Assembly (NCBI GenBank): GCA_030141605.1
Contig: JAQGDQ010000340.1
Location: 205,149 to 255,491 of the forward strand
Length of the DNA: 50,343 nt
Source of the DNA: Tubiluchus corallicola
Lineage: Eukaryota > Priapulida > Priapulimorpha > Priapulimorphida > Tubiluchidae
Direction: 5' to 3'
The notes under the pieces were generated by a model that did no database searches, had not been told where the DNA came from, and worked only from the letters and a program-made list of their open reading frames with translations. How positions within the stretch are numbered: position 1 is the first letter of the stretch; the number at the start of each line of letters is the position of its first letter. A program made the position numbers and the translations under genes. Shown here piece by piece: positions 1-12,760 of the stretch.

Positions 1-1748
1 TAATCTATGACTTTCATTTAGTGTAAATTAACATTGTTAATAACAAAGTAACTTATATGCGTGGAACTCGTCACCCGCTGACCCAATTCCACATCACAAA
101 TCACGTGTTTTCTGTTAATGCATGTCGACCCGCGACCCAGTGACCCATTTCCGTGTCACCATTATCACATATGATATAATAATATAATAATAATAATAAT
201 TTCGTTCAGGACATAGTCCAAAGATAATACCTTAAGTAACTCAGTGCTTTACTTCGATAAAGACGCGTGCTTTGTCGAAGAACCAGCGGTACCATTTTTC
301 AAATCTTTGATAGTACTCGGTCGAGGGTTGAACCCACGACCTCCCAGGTGGGAAGCGAGCACGCTGCCATTGAGCTACGCCATAATTGCATGCTGAATGA
401 AAAACAAAATTTCCGTTTATACAGTCCAGATACATTTTTTCTTTTGTTTGTTTTAAGTCAACAGCGATTTCAAGGAAAAATCAACTTTTCAGAACTTTAC
501 AACATGACAACATGCTTTTTAACAGAACATAAAATGCAGTTTTCTTCCTGTAAAAAGGAATAATGTCTTCATGATCTACTAAAATGCTGATAGCACTAAT
601 TTAACCATTAATTTACTTTTCTGCTTTGATTAATTATCATATTTACAATCTAGTAATAAGAAATAAGAAAAAAGAAAAGTTTTTCCAACTAGTCACACGC
701 ATGTGCATCACGAAATCTGCCACATCATTTATTATTTTAATAACATAATTAATCAATTATGAATGAAACATTCGTTCATTAGTCGATACTGTACTCTTTC
801 AATTAGAATTTAGGAAAGGTACTGGGTGCCAAGAAACAGGTGAGTTCCTTTTACTAGAAAAAAATATACGAAAACTAACAAACCTTTCAGAAGGAGTATT
901 CATTTTAATTTTGAATAAAAAAGATTTATTTTAAGATCTGGGCGCCGGAGCCTTTTGATCTTTCTCAAGAAGGGTAGTGCAGGTGCAGAACTTTGCCTTT
1001 TTGATGGAAAAATGTGTGGTTATTCATGATCCAACATGATATACATGAATATACATGATATACATGAAAACCTGCATCTATTATTCATTTTTATTCGTTT
1101 TAAAACGAATATGTGAGAGCCAGGAGGGAATTGGGTGCCTTAGATATACCCTAGAGAAATTTGGGTAAACAAAATGTGTCCTTTTCACAAATGCTGCCCA
1201 GCAATGTAATTTGTTTTCGGCGCCCCTGATCTGGTGCTGCCACCATTCAAAATTACAGGTTATTAATCAAAGCGAAAAACATCGCAGGAATTTCTCAGAG
1301 ACTAAAGCCATGACTCATTTTTCAATAACTTTGCCGATCTTCGATTTCTGGGTTTATAAAGGGTTTATAAGAAATGGAAAAATAAATTAATTTATTAGAA
1401 AATTAGGAAAAACTGGTAAAACATGTGGTTATGCGTACATGTATATGAACGTGATACTTTTAGTTTGGAGGATCCATGATTTCTTAGCACCCTGTGTTCT
1501 TACAAATTTAAAAGTACAATCAAAAGTCACCAGCTAAATAACTTATTTAAATTAAACCATAATTAATGTAAGCTCCACGTAAACAGAAGTATGCTTATGT
1601 ACTTAAACACTAAACTTCTTTCACCAGATATATGTTATTACTAATGTTTTTAGTTAATCGTTTTAATAACTCTATTTATGTTGTAAATTATTAATTATTT
1701 CACAAGGTAAAGTTCTTGTCATTTGTACATAATTTTAAATGGTAATCT
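1..1748. other. AT-rich non-coding stretch, no gene seen
   Basis: Apart from a tRNA-like head near 320-386, I see no convincing exon here. Open frames are short and low in complexity. Two similar short blocks, each containing 'gaccca' followed by a 'tcca/tccg-tca' core, lie about 70 bp apart near 75-165. Several short AT-rich and 'catgatatacatg' repeats occur near 1025-1075. Confidence 0.5.
320..386 (-). repeat. tRNA-like head (degenerate tRNA or SINE)
   Basis: On the minus strand an A-box-like TAGCTCAATGG is followed about 40 bp later by a B-box GGTTCAACCC, the spacing of a Pol III internal promoter. The T-arm half pairs partly. The D stem, anticodon stem and acceptor stem do not pair well, so an intact functional tRNA is unlikely. 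A tRNA-derived SINE or tRNA pseudogene fits better. Confidence 0.4.
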
Positions 1749-2412
1749 TTAAAGCACAAGAAAAGAGGCACCTGATGTAAGTTTGAGAAAAATCGCCTTG
1801 AAAATTATACTACTTTACAGCAACTTTATGCGTATATCATATTCCCGTTGGAAAGAATTTTCGTTTGTTTTCATTTTGAATCTCTCGCAATACTGTTCTG
1901 ACGGCACCATTACATGACGTCACTACGCCACGTAAATCAGCGGAAGAAAAGGCAAATTATGACTCAAAAAACTTTCCGTGCAAATCTATATTACTTAGCA
2001 TTTCACTTACCTGAGGGAAAGACTTATGTAACTAGACGAATAATTTAAAACGTTTGTGCCAATTGGTAAAACGTCGCTGACTCACCCTCCAGGGTGCGCC
2101 ACACACTAGCCAAAAACATATTTTTAATCTTACTGACAAGATACAGTAATTTAAAATTTTAGTTAATTAGCAAGATGTATGATGATACGAATGCTCTGAT
2201 TATTTTTTCAAACTTTACTTAATGTTATCAAAACTTGTTTCAAAAGACCTACCATTAAAATGGCTGCGCCTAACGGTCATCGCGGGAGTTTAAATTTACA
2301 AGTTTTTTACAGCGTGACTGCCGATGCAAGCCATGCACATGAAAATGCAGTATGTAACTGATATAAACTTTCGAGACGGATTTTTTTAGTGGATGATTTT
2401 CTTGTGCTTTAA
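1749..2412 (+). mobile_element. TTAA-flanked MITE, family 1, copy 1
   Basis: This 664-bp element begins TTAAAGCACAAGAAAAG and ends TTTTCTTGTGCTTTAA, so it has terminal inverted repeats of about 15 bp bounded by TTAA. Diverged copies lie at 4859-5531, 11370-11850 (partial), 23580-24020 (reverse, truncated) and 35155-35775 (reverse). It has no coding capacity. TTAA target duplication is typical of the piggyBac superfamily. The terminal bases do not match the usual CCC start, so the superfamily call rests only on the target site. A perfect CRE-type TGACGTCA lies at 1915-1922. Confidence 0.7.
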
Positions 2413-3659
2413 ATTTATGCGTTTTAAAAATAAATTATTGGCAGCAAAGTGATTTGGGTTTCTAATTTTCATTTATATCAATTAGTATAATAATAGAATT
2501 GTATCAACTACCTACTGAAATGTAACGACAAGTTTTTTTATTAATGCTGCTTTCTTCCATTCTTCTTTGTTTCGTCCATCTTTTCTCGGTTCTCATTTGT
2601 TGTTTTTTCTCTACTGCCGCTTTTGTCAAGGAAGAAAAGAGGAGACGTGCACGAAAGAAATGACTCTCTTTTTGGTCTGCACAAAATCTACGAACCACTT
2701 TGAAATGGTATCAATTTTTGAAGAGATTGTTGAAAAGAAAACGTATAAAAATTTCATATGCTGTATCTACGTGCAAGTGACACAAGGATCGGTGCGTCTA
2801 TTAAACTTTATTGCGGTTTTTTGCCATCCGTGAGGAAACTCGCTGTTGCCATGCTGTCGGTTTCTTCTTCTTTTTAATGAAACCAGTCATCGTTTTTGTT
2901 GCGCCACACAACCGTAGTAACTATTGCAGAATATTCTTTTTTTCTGTAATGTAGAACAATCATTTTAATGATTATTATATTAAATTTAACGATTAATATA
3001 ATAAATATATTGATTATTATAACTTATACCATAACACGTATATGTACAAGACATACTACAACTTGTTTCCCACTGCCCTTACAACTCCAATTATTAGGGG
3101 GTGAGCATTCTCTATCAGAAAGCGAATTCGAATCGAACCGAATTTGTGACTTTCGAATTCCAGCCGAATTCGAATTGAGATTGAAAGATTTTCGAACAAG
3201 TTTTCGAACCACCAGCAAAAATTGGTCTTACAAAGATCATGCATATTATTCGATTTTGTTCTGCAATAAAACGACTAGTAATTTCTTTAAAATTGTGTGC
3301 AAAAATCGCAGCTAAATTATGCTAATTACATGATCTTTCAATCGTTTTAGTGATAAAGAACGTGTGTGATTGAAGTGCTGAATTATTCAAATCTATAGTT
3401 TTGGAATATCATGTCCCTCACTGTCGTACTAATAGTGCCAGGCACTTTATTAAATTCACTGCCCCCAACAACTGAAATAAAATAAGTGCCCAAGTAAAAA
3501 TACACAAAACTATTTATAGTTTCAAAAAGTGCTTGAAAAGAACCATTTTTGATTTTTACTTATAATGATGCTTCTATGTCTCATGCAGTCGCAATGTATG
3601 GCCTCCAATCGATTATAATACTATAGCGCGATGTAAATTAAACATACACTGTGGTCGTT
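2413..3659. other. Non-coding stretch, no gene seen
   Basis: This is AT-rich sequence. Open frames near 2504-2833 and 2968-3315 have biased composition, no domain-like pattern and no paired splice sites. The 3110-3200 part is rich in 'cgaattcgaa' motifs; a related 'caaattcgattcaagt' stretch occurs near 32600-32645, so it is probably an old dispersed repeat. Confidence 0.4.
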
Positions 3660-3935
3660 TCGTCTCCTCCCTTCCTTCTTCCTATCCCTAATCTTATTAT
3701 TTTCCCATTCCATCATGTCTACTAACCCCAACCGTTCTTTCATTCACGCATCTTTCCCTCCTTTCTTTCTTCTTATCCCTAATCTTATTATTGTTTTTCA
3801 ATCCATCGTGTCTACTAACCCCAACCGTTCTGCATTCACTCATCTTCCCCTCCTTTCCTTCTTCTTATCCCTAATCTTACTATTGTTTTCCATTCCATCA
3901 TGTCTACTAACCCTAACCATTCTTTCATTCACTCA
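3660..3935 (+). repeat. Tandem repeat, unit about 93 bp, three copies
   Basis: The motif CATGTCTACTAACCC recurs at about 3713, 3807 and 3899, each time preceded by a pyrimidine-rich block with TTATCCCTAATCTTA. The open frame across it is an effect of the repeat and is not protein-like. Confidence 0.8.
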
Positions 3936-4110
3936 TTTGTGCCAGCTGAACAAGCCAAGCTTTCAAGGTGGCATACAGCAACTCTTTTACTTGGTTAATT
4001 TGACTTCATCAATGTTTTTACATATACTGTTTATGTCTTTATAATAAAATTGTATGTTGATGTATTGTATATGTATTGCTGGCGTAAAATAATTTGATTT
4101 GATTTGATTA
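3936..4110 (+). mobile_element. Possible LINE 3' tail
   Basis: The AT-rich sequence contains an AATAAAA-type motif and ends in a short tandem ATTTG repeat near 4090-4107. Non-LTR retrotransposons often end this way. No reverse transcriptase coding is visible, so the assignment is weak. Confidence 0.25.
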
Positions 4111-4202
4111 CTTGATAATTTGATTAAACGCATTGATTAATATATAATAAGAAAATTACAGACTAGAATAAACTGTGACAGGGCACTACAACTCTCACTG
4201 CA

Positions 4203-4575
4203 GCTACCACCATGGCTATGACCACACCAGCGGCTACAATTGACTCTCCTCCTGACCATAACAGTGACCATGACTGTGACCAAATCCACGACCATGGCTA
4301 TGACCATGACCATCACTATGACCATCATCGTGACCAAACTATCAACCTGACCATGACCAGAACTATAACCATCGCCCTAACTACGATCACGAGTATGACC
4401 ATAGATATGACCGCACAATGACCATGACTATGACTATGACTATGACTATGACTATGACTATGACTATGACTATGACTATGACTATGACTATGACTATGAC
4501 TATGACTATGACTATGACTATGACTATGACTATGACTATGACTATGACTATGACTATGACTATGACTATTGCAAT
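4203..4575 (+). repeat. Hexanucleotide array (ACTATG)n with degenerate flank
   Basis: About 25 near-perfect ACTATG units fill 4418-4572. They are preceded from about 4203 by a degenerate 'gaccatgac' hexamer zone. Both strands are open (Met-Thr and His-Ser repeats) simply because the unit length is six. Confidence 0.95.
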
Positions 4576-4858
4576 GAGTAATGACTATAGTTCTGTGTAA
4601 AAAACAACTGCTACACACACGATAAAGGATTTTTATATAAAATTGATGGATTAGACCGATAGACAAAAATGCCGGTGATGTTCAATTATTTACCATTCAT
4701 AATGATAAAGCAGTTTTCATGTTCGTCTGACAATGATGTGACGTGTTTACATTTGTATAATGAAGCCATGCAAAATTGCAAAATTTTCACCAGGCTAACC
4801 ACATGTTATAGCACGGCGACGACGTGCAGTGGGGTAATACAAAAACGACTTCTTCCGT

Positions 4859-5531
4859 TTAAAGGACAAGAAACAGGGCACCTGAAGTTGGTTTCAGAAA
4901 AATCACCTTAAAAATCATACTACTTTATAGCAATTTTATGCGTATATCGCATTCGCGTTGAGAGGAATTTTTGTTTGTTTCATTTTAAATCTCCCGCAAT
5001 AATGTTCTGACAGCGCCATTACATGACGTCACTACGCCAAGTAAATCAGGGGAAGAAAAGGCAATGTTAAATATGACCCAAAAAAATTTACATGCAAATC
5101 TATATTACTTAGCATTTCGCTTACCTGCTGGAAAGACTTATGTAACTAGACTAATAATTTAAAATGTTTGTGCCAATTGGTAAAATGTCGCTGTCTCACC
5201 CTCCAGGGTGCGCCACTCACTAACCAAAAACGTATTTCTAATCTACTCACAAGATAATGTAATTTAAAATTCTATTTAGTTAGTAACATGTGTGCTACGC
5301 ATGCGCTGATGATTTTTTCAAAATTTACGCAATGTTATCTAAGCTCGTTTCAAACCTCCTACCATCAAAATGGCTGCGTCCAACCATCATCGCCGGAGAC
5401 TAAATTTACCAGTTTTATACAGCGTTACTGCCGACGCAAACCCTGCATGCAAAAATGCAATATGTAAGTAGTATAAAACTTGAAGACGAATTTTTTTAAG
5501 TATGTAAGTGAAGAGATTTTTTGTGCTTTAA
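4859..5531 (+). mobile_element. TTAA-flanked MITE, family 1, copy 2
   Basis: This is a 673-bp relative of the element at 1749-2412, starting TTAAAGGACAAGAAA and ending TTTTGTGCTTTAA. Similarity runs along the whole length, including the CRE octamer TGACGTCA at 5024-5031 and the CACCCTCCAGGGTG palindrome in the middle. It has no coding potential. Confidence 0.7.
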
Positions 5532-5739
5532 CTTTGGGAATGAAAAAGCGAATCTTCAGTAGCTTAAAGCGAAAACAGAGATACCAGTTTCGCAGCGGAC
5601 CAGATAAGTTCTTTATGATTCCTTCGCCCTAATTCCAAATATCCAATAAACAGAAGTGTGTATTGCACTTATTTGTATTTACTGTATTTAACCTTGACTA
5701 AACAAACGTGACATTTCCTCAGACTCTCTTGGATTATCA

Positions 5740-7190
5740 TATCTTCACGTTACAGTATTAGGTTGCCAAATGTACACATCACAGTACGGATTTATCAAAT
5801 GTACACATCACAGTACAGATTTATCAAATGTACATTACAGGTACTAAATTACCATATGAGCGCATTGCAACAATAGATTACCATATCATCACACAACCAC
5901 ATTACAGAACTGAATTATCAATTCTCCACATCAAGTACTGAACACAAAATCTCCACATTCCAACATTACATTACTGGATTAAAAATCCTTGAACTACAGT
6001 ATTAGATCATTATCTCCATATTACACAAGAACCACGTTCCACATTACTGGATTACTACAACTTCGCATTACAATATTGGGTCAACAAGTATCCACGTTAC
6101 AATACAGGATTACCATATCTCCACATTACAATATTGGGTTAACAAGCATCCATATAACAGAACAGGATTACCATATCTCCACATTGCAATATTGGGTTAA
6201 CATGTATCCACATTACAATACAGGATTACCATATCTCCACATTACAATATTGGGTTAACATGTATCCACATTACAATACAGGATTACCATATCTCCACTT
6301 TACAATACAGGTTTACCATATCTCCACATTACAATACAGGATTACCATATCTCCACATTACAATACAGGATTACCATATCTCCATTTTACAATACAGGAT
6401 TACCATATTTCCACTATACAATACAAGATTACCATATCTCCACATTACAATACAAGATTACCATGTATCCACATTACAATACAGGATTACCACAACTCCA
6501 CATTACAATACAGGATTAGCATATCTCCACATTACAATACAGGATTACCATATCTCCACATTACAATACAGGATTACCATAACTCCACTTTACAATAGAT
6601 TACCATATTTGGTTTCACGTTACAATACAGGATTACCATATCTCCACATTACAATACAGGATTACCATATCTCCACATTACAATACAGGATTACCATATC
6701 TCTACATTACAATATTGGGTCAACAAGTATCCACGTCACAATACAGGATTGCCATATCTCCACATTACAATACAGGATTACCATATCTCCACATTACAAT
6801 ACAGGATTACCATGTCTCCACATTACAATATTGGGTTAACATGTATCCACATTACAATATAGGTTTACCATATCTCGACATTGCAATATTGGGTCAACAA
6901 GTATCCACGATACAATACAGGATTACCATATCTCCACATTACAATACAGGATTACCATACCTCCACATTACAATACAGGATTACAGTATCTCCACATTAC
7001 AATACAGGATTACCATAACTCCATTTTACAATACAGGATTACCATAACTCCATTTTACAATACAGGATTACCATAACTCCATTTTACAATACAGGATTAC
7101 CATATCTCCACATTACAATACAGGATTACCATATCTCCACATTACAATACAGGATTACCATCTATTCACATAACAGAACTGGGTTGCCAC
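5740..7190 (+). repeat. 29-bp minisatellite, about 45 units
   Basis: The core unit is ATTACCATATCTCC followed by ACATTACAATACAGG (29 bp). It is strongly homogenised from about 6100 to 7170 and degenerate from 5740 to 6100. A variant unit with ATTGGGTTAACATGTATCC is interspersed at irregular intervals. Long open frames arise because the unit lacks stops in some frames; I do not call them genes. Confidence 0.95.
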
Positions 7191-7218
7191 ACTTCTTCAT
7201 TACAATATCGGACTAATA

Positions 7219-7430
7219 TCCTTTATGTAACATTGTTATGATAATTATTTTTATCACTTGTATGAATTAACTGTTACTTCTTCTGTACCCTCGCACCATT
7301 ATGTTCCTATGTACGTGGATTTTGTCTCCAGCAAACGTGTTTGTCTGTTGATTCAACCTGTTTTGTTTATTTGTTGCTGGTGCATTATTTGTTTGTGTAA
7401 TATTAGCTCAATAAACAAACAAATATCTAG
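7219..7430 (+). mobile_element. Possible LINE 3' end
   Basis: A short T-rich stretch ends in GCTCAATAAACAAACAAATA, which looks like a retrotransposon 3' untranslated tail. The open frame at 7258-7461 reads as low-complexity hydrophobic sequence and no domain can be seen. Confidence 0.25.
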
Positions 7431-7549
7431 ATTGCAGTACTCGAGTACCATACCTCCATAATCTAAATCTCCACATTGGAGGGCTGGATTACCTTATCTC
7501 CACGTTATTGTACTGAATCACAACAACTTCACATGATCAAATTTCTTAA

Positions 7550-7855
7550 TTAGTTAATAAATTTCTTATGAATCATACCCACCATGGGAAGGGTGTCACG
7601 GCTCCTCTTTTGCTCAGATTGCACAGGTGGATGGTGTAAGGAACCTCTTAATCTGCGGATTATGTGTTGCCAAAGCTCAGGTGATGGTAGTCGCTGTAAT
7701 TCAGAATGGGATAACTCATCCGACTCATCCAATAAACCATCCCTTTTATGGTCCATAGTTGGACCACATCCTTGATAGGAGTTACAAAATATCCGCTTCC
7801 GCAACGTTGGCAGTTGACTGTCGCCATCTTCAACATCAAGTGAATTACCTATATC
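7550..7855 (-). CDS. CCAP-like neuropeptide precursor, exon 2 (mature peptide)
   Basis: The exon begins after a TTATTTTAG acceptor (phase 0) and encodes about 101 residues to a TAA at 7550-7552. A GTGGGT donor at 7582 could instead end it after 91 codons. Near exon residues 18-28 it reads LRKRIFCNSYQGCG, followed by PTMDHKR. The ring peptide therefore lies between tribasic and dibasic processing sites. The FCN-x3-GCG core with five residues between the cysteines matches the known CCAP pattern (FCNAFTGC). Downstream, SELQRLPSPELWQHIIRRLR recalls the conserved helical region found after the peptide in arthropod CCAP precursors. Unlike classic CCAP, the Gly after the second Cys is followed by Pro rather than basic residues, so C-terminal amidation at that Gly is not expected. 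It could be another Cys-ring neuropeptide. Being a secreted prohormone is more certain than the family. Confidence 0.65.
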   Translation of the reverse strand, partial: DIGNSLDVEDGDSQLPTLRKRIFCNSYQGCGPTMDHKRDGLLDESDELSHSELQRLPSPELWQHIIRRLRGSLHHPPVQSEQKRSRDTLPMVGMIHKKFIN

Positions 7856-8057
7856 CTAAAATAATGAATTTATTGATATTTTCGAAATGACATCCTTTTC
7901 GTTTCTCCTAGATTGAAAGACCTGCATCATATATACTGTAGTTAATTTTTAATATCTTTTAGAACGTTCTTCTTTCTGCTGGTGAAGTTTAAGATAAGAA
8001 ACAGACAAAATCGAGCTGCAAAAACCAAAATTGTTGTTATCTTCAAATTAACTTCGA

Positions 8058-8227
8058 GTTAGAGAACTCAGAATTAGCACTGAGCTTGCAATGTGCCTAA
8101 AATTGACAGTTTCAACAAAGAAGAACTAGCGAAACAATCCAATGACGTTGTTTTGTCAATTTTTCTTTGTTGAAACAGTCATTTTAGTCACATTGCAGCC
8201 TTAGTGCCAGCTCTGAAGTTCTCTAAC
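8058..8227. repeat. Foldback (inverted-repeat) element in intron
   Basis: The sequence starts GTTAGAGAACTCAGA and ends TCTGAAGTTCTCTAAC. The halves pair imperfectly over roughly 65 bp, including the TTTCAACAAAGAA / TTCTTTGTTGAAA segment near the tip. It is non-coding. A small MITE fits best; a long hairpin RNA is less likely. Confidence 0.6.
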
Positions 8228-8280
8228 CTGTTATTGATCCTTGAATAACTAAAATTTTACATTCCTGTTTGTAATTACAC

Positions 8281-8671
<391 letters not shown>

Positions 8672-8697
8672 GTATAAATGCGTGTAAATAAATATAA

Positions 8698-8730
<33 letters not shown>

Positions 8731-9009
8731 ATATACACGTAATATACACGTATAAGTAAATGTAGATGTATAACTACGTATAATTAAATGTAAATACAAA
8801 TATACACGTATGTAAAAACAAAGGTAAATGCATCCTGTAAACATAACAACAAGCAGACAGTAACAATCATATTGATAATTAACATTGTCTAGGACTAAAT
8901 GAAAGAATTACTGGGCGGGTTCAAAATGGAGAAAATCTTTTCTTTTTTGCATCCGTTTCATCTGCAGTTACGTCTGTTAAACAAGGTATAACTTCTTTTT
9001 CATACTCAC

Positions 9010-9111
9010 TTCTGCAAAGTAAATTTGTTTTTCGCACAAGCTTCTAGCAATAAACAACACCAACAACACCACAGTCGTCATCGTCACCGTTCTAAGCGCC
9101 TCCATTAGCAT
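9010..9111 (-). CDS. CCAP-like neuropeptide precursor, exon 1 (signal peptide)
   Basis: The ATG at 9111 is preceded by an in-frame TAA at 9118-9120, which fixes the start (a second Met lies two codons on). The 34 codons contain a hydrophobic core TTVVLLVLFIA followed by RSLC, a typical secretory signal peptide. The exon ends GAA|GTGAGT, a near-consensus donor in phase 0, matching the phase-0 acceptor of the exon at 7855. The predicted precursor is about 125 or 135 residues: signal peptide, acidic spacer, Cys-ring peptide, acidic and helical spacer. The 1,154-bp intron holds a foldback element and a long trinucleotide array. A possible acceptor CTTTCAG upstream suggests a 5'-UTR intron. Confidence 0.65.
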
Positions 9112-9217
9112 GGCCGATTATCACGTTGGCGGAGCCGTTGCTGTTACCGTATGCAATATCTGAAAGTGAAAACAACTTTGGCTAAAATTTGGCTGCCTAC
9201 ATGGCAAGTATTTACTA

Positions 9218-9221
9218 TGCT

Positions 9222-9263
<42 letters not shown>

Positions 9264-9680
9264 GCTGTTGTAGTGACTGTCGTAATCATTCTCATTGTTC
9301 TTCTGGTTGTTGCTGTTGTTGCTGTAGCTATCGAATTTGTTATCATTGTTATTGATGTTGTTGTTCTAGTTGTTGTTATTGTTGCTCTTGATGTTGTTGT
9401 TGCTGCTGTTGCAGTCACTGTCGTAATCATTCTCATTGTTCTTCTGTTGTTGTTGTTAATGTTGTTGTTGCTGCTGCTGATGTTGCTGTTGCTGGTGCTG
9501 TTGCTGCTGTTGTTGCTGCTGTTGTTGTTGTTGTTGTTTTCCTTATCGTTGTTGTTGTTGTTGTTGTTGTTGTTATTGTTGTTTTTGTTTTTGTTGTTGC
9601 TGCAGCTGCTGTTGCTGTTGCTGTTGTTGTTGTTGTTGTTGTTGTTTTTCTCATTGTCGCTGTTGCTGGCGCCGTAATCT
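9218..9680 (+). repeat. Imperfect (GTT/GCT)n array
   Basis: About 460 bp of GTT units is interrupted by GCT, ATT and CTT. A roughly 40-bp block (CACTGTCGTAATCATTCTCA core) is duplicated at about 9274 and 9415. The array lies just upstream of the signal-peptide exon of the minus-strand precursor. Confidence 0.95.
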
Positions 9681-9908
9681 TTGCCGCCGTCATATCATCG
9701 TCGCTGTTGTCATTATTCTTTTCGAATAAAGGGTCCCCTCTCGCATCATATTTATAGGAATACCTATTTTCCATATTTTTGCATATTTTTACAACCGACA
9801 TGCATTAGGTGTATAATAATTGCCCGTTTACGCCTGCAGTCATAATTAAACTGCTTTTAACTCTAACTGGAATTCGGGTCATCAAAATGGGAAATAAAAA
9901 TTTTGCTT

Positions 9909-10050
9909 NNNNNNNNNNNNNNNNNNNNNNNNNNNNNNNNNNNNNNNNNNNNNNNNNNNNNNNNNNNNNNNNNNNNNNNNNNNNNNNNNNNNNNNNNNNN
10001 NNNNNNNNNNNNNNNNNNNNNNNNNNNNNNNNNNNNNNNNNNNNNNNNNN
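9909..10050. other. Assembly gap (142 N)
   Basis: A run of unknown bases lies between the GTT array and a GA array, a place where short-read or clone assembly would break. Predicted frames across it are meaningless. Confidence 1.
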
Positions 10051-10090
10051 AAAAGGACAGCCGCATTTCACAGCCGTCTCTGTGAATCCC

Positions 10091-10871
<781 letters not shown>

Positions 10872-10979
10872 GTTGTTGTTGTTGTTGATGTTGCCGTTGT
10901 CATTGGCGTTATCATTTTCGTTATCATTATCATTATCATTATATTTCATTCAGAATCGCTTCCGATTGAATTAGATTGG

Positions 10980-11129
10980 TTAAACTAAAAAAGCTTCGTT
11001 CACACTGAATCTGGATTCCCCATGGCCCCATCCACTGTTGTAGACCAATACACATCCACACGGAAACTCCTCTTCCTCCGTCGACCCACAGCAGTTACAA
11101 TCGTCAATAAAACGGCGATGCTTAATCAT
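10980..11129 (-). CDS. Small Cys-rich ORF of unknown status
   Basis: A 49-codon frame starts at ATG 11129, with an in-frame TAG four codons upstream, and ends at TAA. It contains DDCNCCGSTEEEEFPCGC followed by a Gly/Trp-containing tail. Six cysteines in 16 residues is unusual for random AT-rich DNA. There is no recognisable signal peptide or splice partner. It could be a fragment of a domain, part of a decayed transposon, or chance. Confidence 0.2.
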   Translation of the reverse strand: MIKHRRFIDDCNCCGSTEEEEFPCGCVLVYNSGWGHGESRFSVNEAFLV

Positions 11130-11369
11130 CCATCCATCCTAATGGAATCATTAGCCAATAAAACCGTCCTCCAATAAAACAGCTTTGTGGTTATTACGAC
11201 TCTGTTTCATAGTTCATTAAATTATTATTACTAAATTTTACCTCGCAGCCACTTAACTCATAAACAGTCAAATAAAATCCGAATCGACGGCCGAATCGTA
11301 GAGTGTAGTACAGTGCAGAGGTTAGCTTTATCGCCTTTCTTTTTTGCTCGCTGTTTCCCTCCCTCTCAA

Positions 11370-11850
11370 CCGAACACAAGGGGAAGAAAAGGGAATTTTA
11401 AATTTCATCCCAAAAACATCACTTACAAAGTTATAACTTAGCATCACGCCTACCTGTTTAAAAGACTTATGTAACTGGAAAAGAAAATTCTTAATAATTT
11501 AAAATGTTCGTGCCAACTGGTAAAACGTCACTGTATCACAAACCCAGTGTGCACCATTGACTCACCAAAAATATAATTAACCCTCTCTGACAACATAAAG
11601 TGATTTGCACGTTTGCTTACTTATTGAAGAGTGTGCTACGAATGCTCTGATAATTTCCTCGAACTTCACTCAATGTTATTTAAACTTGTTTCAAACCATC
11701 AAAATGACTGCACCTAACGGTCATCGCGAGAGTTAAAATTTACAAGTTTTATACAGTGTTACTGCTAACGCAAGCCCTGTGTGCAGTAAGCCAGTATGTA
11801 AGTGATATAAAATTTCAAGACGGATTTTTAAGCGCTTACCTTAAAAAATC
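11370..11850 (+). mobile_element. TTAA MITE, family 1, partial copy
   Basis: The sequence aligns by eye with the middle and right part of the element at 1749-2412, from GGGGAAGAAAAGG through ACTTATGTAACTGG to TCATCGCGAGAGTT. The terminal TTAA-bounded ends are not recognisable, so this is a truncated or diverged copy. Confidence 0.6.
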
Positions 11851-11951
11851 GTTAAAATTAAAAGAAGTAAAGCCGTGCATTAAAAGACTTTCTTGTTCCA
11901 CAAATGTGGAAGTTCTACGTGTTCTACCCATATTCCCGTTTTCTTTTTCAA

Positions 11952-12405
11952 TTAAAGGACAAGAAAATGGCCAACCAAAGTAAGCCTCAGAAAATTGACA
12001 ATAAAAATTATGTCACCTAAGTATAATCTTAAACGAACAAAGTACTCGTTTACTCCAATTTTTGTAAAATATTTCAGCTGTTGCAATAAACGTTGGCGCA
12101 GACATGTTTCATTTAGTCCGCCAATTGAAAAGTCAGCACGTGACTGATCACGTGGCATGACATCACTCGAACACAGTCGCAGTGAGTTCTGAGCACGTGT
12201 ACTATTAAGATTTGTGTTCTGGTTCTGCGACGCCATCTAATATGGCGCCGCCGTTACAGTCTCGCGGGAGCATTTAATATGAAAACAAACAGGAAATTCT
12301 TTTTAACGTTAGTATGATAAATGATTAAGATTGCCTCTAACCGTTATAATTCTTTAGCGAAAGTTTTCTGAGACTTGCTTTAACTAGGCCTTTCCACGTT
12401 TTTAA
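11952..12405 (+). mobile_element. TTAA-flanked MITE, family 2, copy 1
   Basis: The start TTAAAGGACAAGAAAATGG matches the terminal repeat of family 1, but the interior differs. It contains GTGACTGATCACGTGGCATGACATCA and GAACCAGAACACAA-type blocks shared in reverse with 34358-34820. The right end has decayed (CCACGTTTTTAA). Confidence 0.6.
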
Positions 12406-12760
12406 GACAGTAAGCTCCTGCTTAAGTTCCAACCGGTAGCCTTTATAGACAGAAAATCAGAAGAACAGACACCGAAGTGCCTGATAACAGACAAACTTCA
12501 ATTTGTGTAAGAAATTTAAAGTTTTGTTGCCTGCTATATCTTTAACACAAGTCCAGGAACTAAAAATGAAACGCTTACACAGTCATTTTAAATGACACGT
12601 CACACTTTTTAAGAAAATTTTTAAAAATTTCAAGTAAATGATCATCTTTGACAATTTATTGCTAATACGATAGTTGTAAAAGTTATGTGCGTGTGAGTAA
12701 AGAATGTGTTAACCTGCTGAGAAACTAAAAACAGATGATAACACCGAGATTACTCAATAG

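Noticed and set aside
320-386. Functional tRNA gene
   Set aside because: Pol III boxes are present but acceptor, D and anticodon stems do not pair.
5989-7047. Three to four long plus-strand frames rich in HYNTGLPYLHIT
   Set aside because: A 29-bp minisatellite without stops in those frames; no start context, splice sites or domain.
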